Of a stretch of 61,706 nucleotides of DNA, positions 1-8,094 are shown in pieces. The notes below the pieces were generated by a model, which did not search any database, was not told the DNA's origin, and was given only the letters and a program-made list of their open reading frames with translations. The DNA is from a virus: positions 1-61,706 of the IMG/VR virus record IMGVR_UViG_3300025141_013347; one strand, given 5' to 3'. Every line of letters begins with the position of its first letter. Within the stretch, counting starts at the first letter, position 1. A program made the position numbers and the translations under genes.

Positions 1-2
1 AG

Positions 3-89
3 GCGTCTGACCTAATCAATGCCGGTGTGAATATTGACGAATGGGAAGTTTCAGTAAATACCGGCGTGGGTACGCTTACTTTAGGGTAA
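3..89 (+). CDS. 3' end of an upstream gene (partial)
   Basis: An open frame enters from the left edge and ends at TAA 87-89, giving about 28 C-terminal residues ending in VGTLTLG. No start lies inside the window. The alternating polar and hydrophobic pattern suggests a beta-rich C-terminus, as in virion proteins, but nothing specific can be assigned. The gene ends 9 bases before tRNA-Val. Confidence 0.5.
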   Translation, partial: ASDLINAGVNIDEWEVSVNTGVGTLTLG

Positions 90-98
90 CAATTCCTA

Positions 99-174
99 GG
101 GCGATTAGCTCAGTTGGAAGAGCACCTCGTTTACACCGAGGACGTCGGCGGTTCGAGCCCGTCATCGCCCACCA
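99..174 (+). tRNA. tRNA-Val (anticodon UAC), CCA encoded
   Basis: A seven-pair acceptor stem (GGGCGAT with ATCGCCC), a normal D-arm, a five-pair anticodon stem (CCTCG/CGAGG) around loop TTTACAC, and a GTTCGAGCC T-arm are all present. The anticodon is TAC, which reads GUA/GUG valine codons. The 3' ACCA is genome-encoded. It is the first of four tRNAs within 1.8 kb. Confidence 0.95.
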
Positions 175-275
175 CTTACGGGATGCGGTGAAATCTGACA
201 GCGCATGCGCTTTAGGGACAGAATGCCCCGGATTTAAATCACGTCATCCCAACCATGACTATAAGGAGAAATAAC

Positions 276-374
276 ATGAAAGATAATTTTACTGACCGCG
301 AAGCTGATAGGCTTTTTTTTGTTTTAGTCGGATCAGGCATCTGCGCATTATTGGCATGCCTTGTCATTCTATAA
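276..374 (+). CDS. 32-residue single-pass membrane protein
   Basis: ATG follows an AAGGAG ribosome-binding site. A charged N-terminus (KDNFTDREADR) precedes one long hydrophobic segment (residues 13-32) that runs to the stop. The size and topology are typical of phage small membrane proteins; the function is unknown. It lies between tRNA-Val and mgtC. Confidence 0.6.
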   Translation: MKDNFTDREADRLFFVLVGSGICALLACLVIL

Positions 375-396
375 TTGATATCATAAAAATGAAGTG

Positions 397-425
397 TTGA
401 ACACCTTCTTTCGGTAGTGTATATT
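397..425 (+). promoter_or_regulatory. sigma70-like promoter for mgtC
   Basis: TTGAAC (397-402), a 17-base spacer and TATATT (420-425) preceded by TGT form an extended -10 promoter about 65 bases before mgtC. The -35 is consensus-like, unlike the GTGCAA class used elsewhere in this window. Confidence 0.45.
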
Positions 426-490
426 TTTTAAATGCGACATTATAAATGCATAGTGTTCTTATTTGAGGACGTCACGGAAGGCAAAAAGAA

Positions 491-1153
491 ATGATGTTGA
501 TAGGGGCGTCTATAGGCATTTTAATTGCCGGCGCATTGAGTTCTATTATTGGGCTGGAACGTGAAATTCATGGCCAGCCCGCAGGTCTTCGAACGCACAT
601 GATATTGGGTGTTGGTGCATCTCTAGCCGCCATACTTTCAATAGCATATTCTCAACTTTTATCAAGCCCAGCATTTCCTTCTGATCCAGGAAGGATTGTG
701 GCTCAGGTTGTAAGCGGCGTGGGCTTTTTAGGTGCCGGTGCTATATTGAGATTTGGGGTGACAATCAAAGGCTTAACCACCGCTAGCTCGTTATGGACAA
801 CGGCAATCATAGGAATCGCATGTGGCAGTGGATTTTACGGAATTGCCGTAGCTACTACTGCGCTAGTGTTGGTTATTCTTACTATCATCACAAAGGTCGA
901 GCATCGTCTTTTGACTACGTACAAAACTCGTACTCTTAAGGTAACGGTGGAGGACCGGCCGGGTATTGTTAATGAAGTACGTTCGATATTGGAAGAGCAA
1001 AAAGTAAAGATTGTTTCATTAAATGCCAGTATGCCCAATAAGACAATATTAAAGTTGGGACTAATCATTCGTACACCTTCTGATTTGCGTATGGACACTC
1101 TTATAGGGTGTATTAATCGCCTAGACGCAGCTCAGTCTATGGAGGTGGAGTGA
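491..1153 (+). CDS. mgtC: MgtC/SapB-family membrane protein
   Basis: The 220-residue protein has the MgtC signature: an N-terminal set of 4-5 hydrophobic helices containing the conserved GLERE at residues 17-21, the PAGLRTH motif near 31-37, and GVGFLGAGAI near 77-86. A soluble ACT-like domain follows (about residues 150-220). In bacteria MgtC is an inner-membrane protein needed for growth at low magnesium and for virulence, and it acts partly by inhibiting F-type ATP synthase. In a phage it could tune host membrane energetics or magnesium homeostasis; this is inferred. Two ATGs are adjacent (491 and 494). A sigma70-like promoter lies upstream, and tRNA-Leu follows 29 bases later. Confidence 0.88.
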   Translation: MMLIGASIGILIAGALSSIIGLEREIHGQPAGLRTHMILGVGASLAAILSIAYSQLLSSPAFPSDPGRIVAQVVSGVGFLGAGAILRFGVTIKGLTTASSLWTTAIIGIACGSGFYGIAVATTALVLVILTIITKVEHRLLTTYKTRTLKVTVEDRPGIVNEVRSILEEQKVKIVSLNASMPNKTILKLGLIIRTPSDLRMDTLIGCINRLDAAQSMEVE

Positions 1154-1182
1154 TGACTAAGCTTGACTCTTTGAACAAAAAA

Positions 1183-1267
1183 GCGCGAGTGGCGGAATTG
1201 GTAGACGCGCAGGATTTAGGTTCCTGTGTCTTACGGCGTGTGGGTTCGAGTCCCACCTTGCGCACCA
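1183..1267 (+). tRNA. tRNA-Leu (anticodon UAG), CCA encoded
   Basis: Acceptor GCGCGAG pairs with CTTGCGC. The anticodon loop TTTAGGT gives anticodon TAG, a long class II variable arm is present, and the T-arm contains GTTCGAG. ACCA is encoded at 1264-1267. An open frame on the opposite strand here is only the shadow of this tRNA. Confidence 0.95.
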
Positions 1268-1294
1268 ATAGTTGCATGATACGGGGACATTCTT

Positions 1295-1648
1295 GTGGGT
1301 GAAATAAATGCCGACCTCAAAGAAAATACTATTGCAATTGATTTTGATGGTGTAGTTCATAAATACTCACAAGGATATCAGGGGTTCTATAATGCATATG
1401 ATCCCCCCACAGAAGGCACTAGAGAGGCGCTGGAGGCTCTTAAGAGTAAGGGTTATAGGTTAATCATAATATCCAGTAGGGACGTAGGGACCATACGAAA
1501 ATGGCTAGCTGGCCACGATATGGAGCATTATTTCGATGACGTTACTAATATCAAGCATCCCGCGAAATATTATATTGATGATCACGCAATTCGTTTTCCT
1601 AAGGACGAAGATAATCCACGGGAAAAGGTACTAAAAATTATTGACTAG
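1295..1648 (+). CDS. HAD-superfamily phosphatase-like protein
   Basis: The 117-residue protein begins at GTG (GGGGAC upstream). It carries the HAD nucleophile motif in AIDFDGVV (D16 and D18), an LIIISSRD segment matching HAD motif II (Ser), and a C-terminal YIDDHAI acidic pair like motif IV. The cap is minimal, so a small-substrate phosphatase such as a nucleotidase or polynucleotide 3'-phosphatase is plausible. It sits between tRNA-Leu and tRNA-Thr, so tRNA end repair is conceivable but unproven. Confidence 0.7.
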   Translation: MGEINADLKENTIAIDFDGVVHKYSQGYQGFYNAYDPPTEGTREALEALKSKGYRLIIISSRDVGTIRKWLAGHDMEHYFDDVTNIKHPAKYYIDDHAIRFPKDEDNPREKVLKIID

Positions 1649-1655
1649 TATATAT

Positions 1656-1731
1656 GCCATTGTAGCTCAGTTGGTAGAGCAGCTGATTTGTAATCAGCCG
1701 GTCGGAGGTTCAAGTCCTCTCAATGGCTCCA
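1656..1731 (+). tRNA. tRNA-Thr (anticodon UGU), CCA encoded
   Basis: Acceptor GCCATTG/CAATGGC, anticodon stem GCTGA/TCAGC with loop TTTGTAA (anticodon TGT), and a canonical GGTTCAAGTCC T-arm are present. The discriminator is T and CCA is encoded at 1729-1731. Confidence 0.95.
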
Positions 1732-1740
1732 AATAATTAT

Positions 1741-1817
<77 letters not shown>

Positions 1818-1831
1818 TATAGGAGATAACA

Positions 1832-2158
1832 TTGAATAATCATCAAGATATTTTGGTTTTCATGAGAATGATAGAGAAGGGAATCATTCCCTTTGATAAT
1901 CTAGATTCGCGTATTTCTATTGATCACGCAATGCTTACTATGACGCCAAAAGAGCGTAGGCGATGCAAAAGAAAGTTTAGAAAGCTTTGGCGACAAGCCT
2001 TAAAGTCTTCCGCATCCACCCCCGCGGAACTTTTTAGTCTAAAAAAGTCATGTGGTTCTGGTATGGGCCCTGTCGACGTGCAACACCACCACCGTGTTAG
2101 TCGTGCGATTATGGTATACCGCTTGTTGCTTTCACAAGTTTTGATAGAGAAAGATTGA
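1832..2158 (+). CDS. unknown basic protein, 108 aa
   Basis: The start is TTG at 1832, preceded by AGGAGA 14 bases after tRNA-Arg. The central part is strongly basic (TPKERRRCKRKFRKLWR), and a HHHR cluster and a hydrophobic C-terminal helix follow. No family is recognised. The basic patch suggests nucleic-acid binding. Confidence 0.55.
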   Translation: MNNHQDILVFMRMIEKGIIPFDNLDSRISIDHAMLTMTPKERRRCKRKFRKLWRQALKSSASTPAELFSLKKSCGSGMGPVDVQHHHRVSRAIMVYRLLLSQVLIEKD

Positions 2159-2239
2159 CACTTTCTTTATTATTTTCATTAACGTCTAGTACTAGCTGGT
2201 TTAGATTTATATTTATTCCATTATAATGGGAGGATCTCA

Positions 2240-2578
2240 ATGTCTAGACGTTTGTTGAGTGAACAGGAAGAATCAAGTAAAGAAATTATTAATGTGGCTA
2301 TTGTTAAATCAATAGCGCAGTCTCCTCTGACATTAGATGAGCTTAAAAATATCGAACATGTTGACATCGCAACGCTGATCGTTGAGCATGAGCTTTCATA
2401 TCCTGAAGCTGACAGGGTGGTTAATTGGGTTAAGAATGAGGTCTATCGTCATAATGCCCAAGATGTAAGCTATGGTGGGTCCGGTGATACAGACCTTGTC
2501 ACGGAGTCTACAACCCGACCCCGCACCCTGAGAGGAATTATTCAGGAAGAGATTGACAACATTTTTAAGAAACGATAG
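2240..2578 (+). CDS. unknown protein with a C-terminal tag-like helix, 112 aa
   Basis: GGGAGGA precedes ATG. The protein is mostly helical and acidic. Residues 95-105 read RTLRGIIQEEI, resembling the LRRIIKEE helix that begins many proteins at 16-24 kb, but here it sits near the C-terminus. The next gene starts 2 bases later with an N-terminal version of the same helix, so the two may share a partner or destination. Confidence 0.6.
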   Translation: MSRRLLSEQEESSKEIINVAIVKSIAQSPLTLDELKNIEHVDIATLIVEHELSYPEADRVVNWVKNEVYRHNAQDVSYGGSGDTDLVTESTTRPRTLRGIIQEEIDNIFKKR

Positions 2579-2579
2579 C

Positions 2580-2783
2580 ATGAAACTTAGGCTTTCACAA
2601 CTAAGGTATATCATAAGCGAGGCTGTTGCCAGCGTGGAACCACGTGATGAAGATGATCCCATCCCACGTGGTTATTCACATGGTGATGGGGAGACGCTCA
2701 TGCTTGATAAAGAGGGCATGGAGAAGTCAGACCGTGAGAACGTAAAAAGATACCTCACGGCGATGGGTATAATGAGGGCATGA
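2580..2783 (+). CDS. tagged small protein (MKLRLSQLRYIISEA), 67 aa
   Basis: The ATG at 2580 is chosen over the upstream in-frame ATG because it lies just after the preceding stop and gives the family N-terminus MKLRLSQLRYIISEA. This is the left-most member of the tag family seen at 15.9-24.5 and 60.8-61.7 kb. The body is acidic and probably disordered, with no recognised domain. The tag ends in I-S-E-A, which fits a T4-type prohead-protease site; cleavage and packaging are inferred. Confidence 0.65.
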   Translation: MKLRLSQLRYIISEAVASVEPRDEDDPIPRGYSHGDGETLMLDKEGMEKSDRENVKRYLTAMGIMRA

Positions 2784-2785
2784 GC

Positions 2786-2793
2786 AATAAATA
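2786..2793 (+). promoter_or_regulatory. T4-late-like promoter candidate (AATAAATA)
   Basis: AATAAATA matches the T4 late consensus TATAAATA at 7 of 8 positions and lies 33 bases before the ATG of the next gene. The surrounding DNA is AT-rich and palindromic (AATAAATATTTATT), so chance occurrence is possible. Confidence 0.3.
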
Positions 2794-2825
2794 TTTATTG
2801 TGGATATTGAATAGGGAAATATAAT

Positions 2826-3266
2826 ATGAGTTTAAAGAATGCAAAAGCCGGCGCAATGTCAGTCGGACATTATCAAATATCTTCGATACCATGGGTGACT
2901 TCATCCATCCTAGGGGCTAACCAGCCACATGGAGTTCGACAATTTGATCTGCCTAGACTATCAAGGTTCTTATATATAAACCTTACGAGTGCTGACAACC
3001 AGCAAACCGCCCCCCATGATGCTCGTCTTGCTATAAGTTTTACCTCAGGTGGGATGGATCCCACACATAATCGCCAGTTTCCTCACTTTTTTGAACTAAC
3101 CCCCAGTCAGCAGGTCACACTGGACGTGAGGGTGGATCGCTTTTACCTCTCCGCGTCGAAGGGATCCCCAGAATTCAGTGTTGTGGCCGGTTTAACGATG
3201 ATTGATACGGACATGCAGCCACAGCTAACTGGATCCCTGCGGGGAGCCTATAGCGGGGTGGGATAG
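2826..3266 (+). CDS. possible virion structural protein, 146 aa
   Basis: The sequence is rich in Thr, Ser, Gln and Gly with alternating hydrophobics and few lysines, which suggests a beta-sandwich. Segments such as FLYINLTSADN and VTLDVRVDRFYLSAS look like edge strands of a decoration or tail-associated protein. No catalytic motif is visible and no family is recognised. A late-promoter-like box lies upstream. Confidence 0.5.
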   Translation: MSLKNAKAGAMSVGHYQISSIPWVTSSILGANQPHGVRQFDLPRLSRFLYINLTSADNQQTAPHDARLAISFTSGGMDPTHNRQFPHFFELTPSQQVTLDVRVDRFYLSASKGSPEFSVVAGLTMIDTDMQPQLTGSLRGAYSGVG

Positions 3267-3282
3267 CCACCCGCCATATACG

Positions 3283-3897
3283 ATGACATCAGCTGATGAA
3301 AAAAAGCATGGCTACTCATCCGACAAACATCAGTATCTAATTGATGAACTTAATTTTTTAAGATCGGAGTATGAACGTGCGAAAGCAGTCTTTCAGGTTG
3401 CACAACAAGAGTTCCAGCATGCGCTTCGTATAGCACAATCGAAAAATCGCTCACCTCAAGATCCCAAATCGGGTGCCTTTACCAATCCAAACCTGGATAT
3501 GAATGACAATTTGCTTGATGACCTACCTTCTGCACCTACAATAGATAATAAAAAAATTAAGGGAATGTTTAAGGAGATCGCCAAGGCAACCCACCCCGAC
3601 AAAGTGCTACCCCAGGGCAACACTGGCACTGATGAGCAGGTAGAGCGTACGCTCATGTTCCATGAGGCGAAGAAAGCATCGGAGTTGAACGATTGGTATA
3701 CGTTATTTTGCATTGCAGACAAGCTCGGGATGAACCTAGAAAAAAAAGGGCAAGAGTATCGTAATATACTCAAACTTACAATAAATAGTTTAAAGGATTC
3801 GCTAGGTGCACTTTCACGAGATCCAGCGTGGCTGTGGTATCATTCCTCGGATGTTATGAAGAAAAAAATTATTAATCAATTCATAAAAATAATGTAA
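3283..3897 (+). CDS. J-domain-like protein with coiled-coil N-terminus, 204 aa
   Basis: An N-terminal helix (about residues 10-50, rich in E, Q and R) precedes a compact J-like segment around residues 85-140. It contains IAKATHPDKV, the HPD signature with which DnaJ proteins stimulate Hsp70. The usual order (helix II, HPD loop, helix III) is recognisable, but helix I is weak. It may recruit host DnaK. It lies just upstream of pckA; a full DnaJ follows at 6.4 kb. Confidence 0.65.
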   Translation: MTSADEKKHGYSSDKHQYLIDELNFLRSEYERAKAVFQVAQQEFQHALRIAQSKNRSPQDPKSGAFTNPNLDMNDNLLDDLPSAPTIDNKKIKGMFKEIAKATHPDKVLPQGNTGTDEQVERTLMFHEAKKASELNDWYTLFCIADKLGMNLEKKGQEYRNILKLTINSLKDSLGALSRDPAWLWYHSSDVMKKKIINQFIKIM

Positions 3898-3921
3898 AAT
3901 AATTCATTGTAAGGATGAGCC

Positions 3922-5373
3922 ATGAAAAGAGAAACACTAATCGCGGAATCAGCGGGCTTTCCGGGAGTAAGGCTACTAGAAACAGGTGCAATTGCCGTGT
4001 ATACTGGGAAATGCACAGGCCGATCACCCAACGCCAAGTTTATTGTCGATGACAATATAACACACGAAGAAATAGATTGGGAGCAAAATTCAAGCTGTAC
4101 GCCCGGCGAGTGGGCTGAGCTTCTTAATAACGCACTGGATTTTGAGAAAGAAAATAAGACCTATGATCAGAACCTATATGCGGGACGAGATGAAACGTGC
4201 CAGGTGGGTGTTAATGTCAAGACGTCTACACCATGGCATGCTCTTTTTGCCAATAACATGTTTGTTAGAGAAAGGCAAGATCCGGTTGCGCCGAGTGTAT
4301 GCTGGACGTTGCGCGCATACCCTCAGTTGCAGGAAGAGCCAAGGGTCTTTATAAATTTCTCTTGCAAGAGTATTATAATTACAGGGACTCATTATGCTGG
4401 TGAGATTAAGAAAAGTATTTTTACTGTCTTAAATTTTGTCTTACCACCTATGGATATCTTACCTATGCATTGTTCTGTTAACGCAAAAAAAGATGGCACA
4501 AATGCTGCTGTATTTTTCGGCCTGTCTGGGACTGGAAAAACTACGTTATCCGCTGACAAGGCTAGGATGTTAGTCGGTGATGATGAGCATGGCTGGTCCT
4601 CAACTCGTCTTTTTAATTTCGAGGGGGGGTGCTATGCAAAAATGATAAACCTAAGTCCGACAGCCGAGCCTGAAATCTGGAATGCTGTACAGACGAGTGG
4701 CGCAACCCTGGAAAACGTTGTAATCGACAATGGGGGCATGCCCGACTTTAACGACGGAAAGTATACCGAAAATACTCGTGGCTCTTATCCTGTCCACCAT
4801 ATATCTAATGCTTCATCTACGGGAATCTGCGACCCACCGGAAAATGTCGTATTTTTGACATGTGATGCTTTTGGTGTTCTACCACCGGTCTCTAAACTGT
4901 CAGCACAAGAAGCCATAGATCATTTTTTAATGGGATATACTGCGAAGGTGGCGGGTACTGAAGAAGGCGTCACTGAACCTGTTGCCACCTTTTCCCATTG
5001 TTTTGGTGGCCCATTCATGCCCAGGAAACCTCAAGAATATGCCTTACTCTTACGCAGACGAATTGACGAGTGTGGTGCAACATGCTGGCTAGTTAATACC
5101 GGCTGGTCCGGAGGAAAACATGGTGTTGGTTCTAGAATGCCAATCCAAGTTTCTAGAAGTATTATTAATCTTATCTTGTCCGGTGAACTAAAGCAGTCAG
5201 AGTTTAGAACGCACACCTACACGGGCCTATCTATCCCTATCACCACTCCGGACCTAACTTTAAATTCATATGTTACACCGGAAGAAAACTGGGAATCGCT
5301 TAAGCAGTATAGGGAAGTGTGTGATAGTCTAATGTCTATGTGGGAAAAAGAACTAAAGAAGTATGACCACTAG
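3922..5373 (+). CDS. pckA: ATP-dependent phosphoenolpyruvate carboxykinase
   Basis: The enzyme converts oxaloacetate and ATP to PEP, CO2 and ADP. Clear ATP-PEPCK motifs are present: substrate-binding TGRSPNAKF near the start, MHCS, the P-loop GLSGTGKT at residues 200-207, the metal/kinase-2 motif GDDEHGW at 219-225, FEGGCYAK, and FLTCDAFGVLPPVS. At 483 residues it is about 55 shorter than E. coli PckA, mainly at the N-terminus; the active-site motifs are complete. An AAGGATG site precedes the ATG. With the GAPDH at 10.3 kb it suggests that the phage steers lower glycolysis/gluconeogenesis in the host. The 3' end overlaps the VOC gene by 11 bases. Confidence 0.93.
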   Translation: MKRETLIAESAGFPGVRLLETGAIAVYTGKCTGRSPNAKFIVDDNITHEEIDWEQNSSCTPGEWAELLNNALDFEKENKTYDQNLYAGRDETCQVGVNVKTSTPWHALFANNMFVRERQDPVAPSVCWTLRAYPQLQEEPRVFINFSCKSIIITGTHYAGEIKKSIFTVLNFVLPPMDILPMHCSVNAKKDGTNAAVFFGLSGTGKTTLSADKARMLVGDDEHGWSSTRLFNFEGGCYAKMINLSPTAEPEIWNAVQTSGATLENVVIDNGGMPDFNDGKYTENTRGSYPVHHISNASSTGICDPPENVVFLTCDAFGVLPPVSKLSAQEAIDHFLMGYTAKVAGTEEGVTEPVATFSHCFGGPFMPRKPQEYALLLRRRIDECGATCWLVNTGWSGGKHGVGSRMPIQVSRSIINLILSGELKQSEFRTHTYTGLSIPITTPDLTLNSYVTPEENWESLKQYREVCDSLMSMWEKELKKYDH

Positions 5374-5719
5374 TAATTGTGGAAAAACATTTGATCATTT
5401 TGCCATAAATGTTTCATTCATCAGAGCGTCAGTAGAGTGGTACAAACTTGAATGTTCTGCTGTTGTGCTTTACGAGGACGAAAGTTGGGCACTCTTGGAA
5501 GTGGGTGGTATAAAGCTAGCTTTGACACTAGGCAGTCAGCACCCACCCCACATAGCATTTAGGTGCAGGGATAGGCACGAATTGGAGCGTAAGGGACCTT
5601 CCATAGGTTGTCATCGAGACGGTACGGAGTTTTTATACACTTCGGATTTAGATGGTAATTTTATTGAATGGATATATTATCCCCAAAACCGTGAGGGAAA
5701 GAATGATAATAAAGAGTGA
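5363..5719 (+). CDS. VOC (glyoxalase/dioxygenase) superfamily protein
   Basis: This 118-residue single-module protein has the vicinal-oxygen-chelate pattern: FDHFAINV (metal His near residue 12), a strand with GGIKLALT, HIAFRC in the middle, and a C-terminal DLDGNFIEW with the metal-binding Glu. Family members act as metal-dependent lyases, isomerases or resistance proteins; the substrate cannot be inferred. It overlaps pckA by 11 bases and the methylase gene by 17, so the three are translationally linked. Confidence 0.7.
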   Translation: MTTSNCGKTFDHFAINVSFIRASVEWYKLECSAVVLYEDESWALLEVGGIKLALTLGSQHPPHIAFRCRDRHELERKGPSIGCHRDGTEFLYTSDLDGNFIEWIYYPQNREGKNDNKE

Positions 5720-6383
5720 GAAACTATTAAGCGAAGATGAGTTAGTTATTGAAGATAACGAGGCGCAGAAGTTTGGGGTAATCTTGGCAGATCCTCCCTG
5801 GCGCTTTAATGACAATCTCAAGTATGAGAAGAGAGACAAGACCGTGAGGGGAGTTAATTATATGTACCCCACACTAGATCTCTCAGCAATCGCCCGCTTG
5901 CCGATCAGCGACTTGACTGCAGAAAATGCGTTATGTGCGCTTTGGGTACCTTCAGCATTCTTAAAGGCTGGAATGGATATATTAGAGGCGTGGGGATTTC
6001 AGTATAGACAATTGTGGATATGGGGGAAAACATCTAAAAGGGATCCTCTTAATTTAGCGTTTGGGATGGGACGCCTTGCCCGAAACTGTCATGAACCGTG
6101 TCTTGTCGGCATAAAGGGAAAGTATACTAAATACTTAAAGAACCATTCACAACGAAATCTTTTTATGCATCCTACCATGAAACATTCACAAAAGCCAGAA
6201 TCTATTCAGGATAGTCTGGATCTGATGTTTCCGGAATGGGACAAGCTCGAGCTATTTGCTCGTCGTGACCGTAAGGGGTGGACATGCATCGGGAATGAGG
6301 CACCGTTAACGGCAGGTGAAGATATCAGAGACTCAATTAGTGATCTAGTAGGATATGATGTAATGAACACGCCGAAGGGATAG
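5703..6383 (+). CDS. MT-A70-family adenine methyltransferase
   Basis: The start at 5703 is preferred because GAGGGA lies just upstream. DPPW at residues 30-33 is the catalytic motif of N6-adenine methylases. The fold continues with LCALWVPSAF, a motif-I-like region (ELFARRDRKGW), and a final gate segment. It probably methylates adenine in phage DNA, either to avoid host restriction or for regulation; an RNA substrate cannot be excluded. No specificity subunit or nuclease is adjacent, so it is likely an orphan enzyme. Confidence 0.85.
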   Translation: MIIKSEKLLSEDELVIEDNEAQKFGVILADPPWRFNDNLKYEKRDKTVRGVNYMYPTLDLSAIARLPISDLTAENALCALWVPSAFLKAGMDILEAWGFQYRQLWIWGKTSKRDPLNLAFGMGRLARNCHEPCLVGIKGKYTKYLKNHSQRNLFMHPTMKHSQKPESIQDSLDLMFPEWDKLELFARRDRKGWTCIGNEAPLTAGEDIRDSISDLVGYDVMNTPKG

Positions 6384-6389
6384 TAGCGT

Positions 6390-7412
6390 ATGAAAGATCT
6401 TTATTCTATATTGGGCCTGCAAAAATCAGCTTCACAATCTGAGATTAAAAAAGCTTATCGAGGTCTGGCTAAGAAATACCATCCTGACAAAAACATAGGT
6501 GATGAGGCAGCCGAGGAAAAGTTTAAAGAGATTTCACAGGCGTATGAGATCTTAAGCGATCCTGAGAAAAGGGAGCAGTATGATAACCCTGCTTCTGGGC
6601 GTGATCCCTTTGGCGGTTTCGGGGATATGTTTTCTAGCTTTGAGGATATATTCGGTAGCTTTTTTGGTGGTTCAAATGCTTCACAGGCCCAGCAGAGAGA
6701 TCCCAGGCTTGACGTTGATGTTGAGGCTTCACTATCTTTTGAAGAAGCGGCCCTAGGGTGTGAAAAAGAAATACGGTTTAATATAAGGGAGGCATGTGTT
6801 GAGTGCACAGGTACCGGGTGTCGTCCGGGTACAACACCCCTAGTATGCAAAACCTGTTCGGGTGCGGGCAGGACCAGCGTTAAGCAAGGCTTTATGGTTG
6901 TTACTCTGCCGTGTAATGCCTGTAACGGTCATGGCAAGGTCATTGCCACCCCCTGCGGTTCTTGTAAGGGCCAGGCAGTCGTGAGTAGTCCTAGGAACTT
7001 GCGTGTCAATATACCGGCCGGCGTGGAGTCGTCTAATATTATTTCTTATGATGGTGAAGGTCATGAGGAGGGGGGCATGATGATGTCTCGTGGGAGTCTT
7101 AACGTACACATTCGCGTAGCCCCCTCGAAATCATTTCGTAGGAATGGGATGAATATAATCTCAATCCAAACCCTTGACTATCCCACAATGGCCCTAGGGG
7201 GCCTAACAGATATTCAGACGGTCCACGGAACAGTTTCAGTAAGGGTTCCTCCAGGATCACAGGTTGGATCATACCTCAAGCTTCATGGGAAAGGGATAAA
7301 GAAGACGGGTGACGTTCCAGGCGATCACTTGGTACAACTGACCGTTAATATTCCTCCAGACCTTACGCCCAAGGCTAAGGAACTTTTGGAAGAATTAAGA
7401 AAAAATTTATGA
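6390..7412 (+). CDS. dnaJ: DnaJ (Hsp40) co-chaperone
   Basis: Full-length type I DnaJ of 340 residues. The J-domain spans residues 1-65 with HPD at 31-33, and a Gly/Phe linker spans about 70-95 ([14 protein letters not shown]). A zinc-binding region of four CxxCxGxG-type repeats begins at residue 136 ([30 protein letters not shown]), and a substrate-binding C-terminal domain ends in LLEELRKNL. It would direct host DnaK to phage proteins. Full dnaJ genes are unusual in phages. It starts 6 bases after the methylase stop. Confidence 0.95.
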   Translation: MKDLYSILGLQKSASQSEIKKAYRGLAKKYHPDKNIGDEAAEEKFKEISQAYEILSDPEKREQYDNPASGRDPFGGFGDMFSSFEDIFGSFFGGSNASQAQQRDPRLDVDVEASLSFEEAALGCEKEIRFNIREACVECTGTGCRPGTTPLVCKTCSGAGRTSVKQGFMVVTLPCNACNGHGKVIATPCGSCKGQAVVSSPRNLRVNIPAGVESSNIISYDGEGHEEGGMMMSRGSLNVHIRVAPSKSFRRNGMNIISIQTLDYPTMALGGLTDIQTVHGTVSVRVPPGSQVGSYLKLHGKGIKKTGDVPGDHLVQLTVNIPPDLTPKAKELLEELRKNL

Positions 7413-7461
7413 ACACTTCAACGTTAGTTGATACTCTTAATTAAGAAAAGATAGGTAAACG

Positions 7462-7662
7462 ATGTCACTAAATAATGAGCTAAAAAGTTTAAGAGAAGAA
7501 AACCAAGATCTTCGTGAGAAACTTGAGACAGCACATAGAGAGTTAGCAGACTCCGTAAGGGCTGAAATCGAACTCAAGTTTAAAGTTCAAGAGCTCTTTG
7601 AAATAGTAGACGAATTAAGAACCAAGAGTACAACAAAGGAGAGTAAGGAAGTTGGGTCGTAG
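7462..7662 (+). CDS. short coiled-coil protein, 66 aa
   Basis: Residues 3-55 form a continuous heptad pattern (NNELKSLREENQDLREKLE) typical of a parallel coiled coil. The end is charged and disordered. The last 11 bases overlap the next gene. Function unknown; possibly a scaffold or adaptor. Confidence 0.6.
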   Translation: MSLNNELKSLREENQDLREKLETAHRELADSVRAEIELKFKVQELFEIVDELRTKSTTKESKEVGS

Positions 7663-7816
7663 CACAGGTACTAAGAAAGCACTTCAAAAGAAAAAGAAGA
7701 CGTCAATTGGTAGAGGAAAATTTACGAAATATCATAGCAAAGGAGGGGGTCCTAATGGCTCCACAAAAAGTAAAAACTACAAAAAAAGATCTCGAGGCCA
7801 AGGAAAAAAACGATAA
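7652..7816 (+). CDS. very basic 54-residue protein in an overlapping frame
   Basis: A TTG start at 7652 follows AAGGAGAGTAAGG. The product is extremely basic (MGRSTGTKKALQKKKKTS, then SIGRGKFTKY and YKKRSRGQGKKR) and looks like an RNA- or DNA-binding protein. It overlaps the coiled-coil gene by 11 bases and the next gene by 62 bases in a different frame. Absence of stops, an excellent ribosome site and the coherent basic, glycine-rich composition support it. It may bind packaged DNA or ribosomal RNA. Confidence 0.65.
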   Translation: MGRSTGTKKALQKKKKTSIGRGKFTKYHSKGGGPNGSTKSKNYKKRSRGQGKKR

Positions 7817-8033
7817 CTCCGTATCGCCTTTATACGGTCTGCCATGGTCAACCGTAGCAGAGTTTAAGCTTTACGAAGAGGCATCCCATAAAAAAGAGGA
7901 ATTACTGAGGGATAATATTGATGGGTGCGCAAAGATCCGGAGGACTTCCAAAGATACCTTTGTTGTAAAATTCCGAAGTTTACAGCCCCCTCAAAAAAGT
8001 AAGAACAAGAAAAGAAAATCTAAAAAGTCGTAG
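7755..8033 (+). CDS. unknown basic protein, 92 aa
   Basis: The ATG at 7755 is chosen because AAAGGAGGGGG lies 6-8 bases upstream; an earlier TTG in frame lacks a comparable site. Lysine-rich ends (APQKVKTTKKD and KSKNKKRKSKKS) flank a central folded part (about residues 25-75). Its first 62 bases are shared with the preceding gene in another frame. No family recognised. Confidence 0.6.
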   Translation: MAPQKVKTTKKDLEAKEKNDNSVSPLYGLPWSTVAEFKLYEEASHKKEELLRDNIDGCAKIRRTSKDTFVVKFRSLQPPQKSKNKKRKSKKS

Positions 8034-8040
8034 GCTTAAT

Positions 8041-8070
8041 CGTGCAATTTCTCTGAATATATGGTATAAT
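8041..8070 (+). promoter_or_regulatory. phage promoter, GTGCAA-17-TATAAT class
   Basis: CGTGCAA (8041-8047), a 17-base spacer and TATAAT (8065-8070) with the extended TGG before it. It lies immediately upstream of the GTG-start gene at 8095. It is the left-most exact member of a set of twelve. Confidence 0.75.
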
Positions 8071-8094
8071 GTATATGTAATCAGGGAGGCAACA

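Noticed and set aside
180-256. A second tRNA after tRNA-Val (GGGATGC...CATCCCAACCA, 76 bases)
   Set aside because: The ends pair and CCA is present, but D-, anticodon and T-stems do not form. Possibly a decayed tRNA; too weak to list.
41-274. 77-codon open frame across tRNA-Val
   Set aside because: It runs through a well-formed tRNA and has no ribosome site; the RAISSVGRAPRLHRG part is typical of translated tRNA.
1157-1360. Minus-strand frame ARWDSNPHAVRHRNLNPARLP
   Set aside because: Classic shadow of the tRNA-Leu on the opposite strand.
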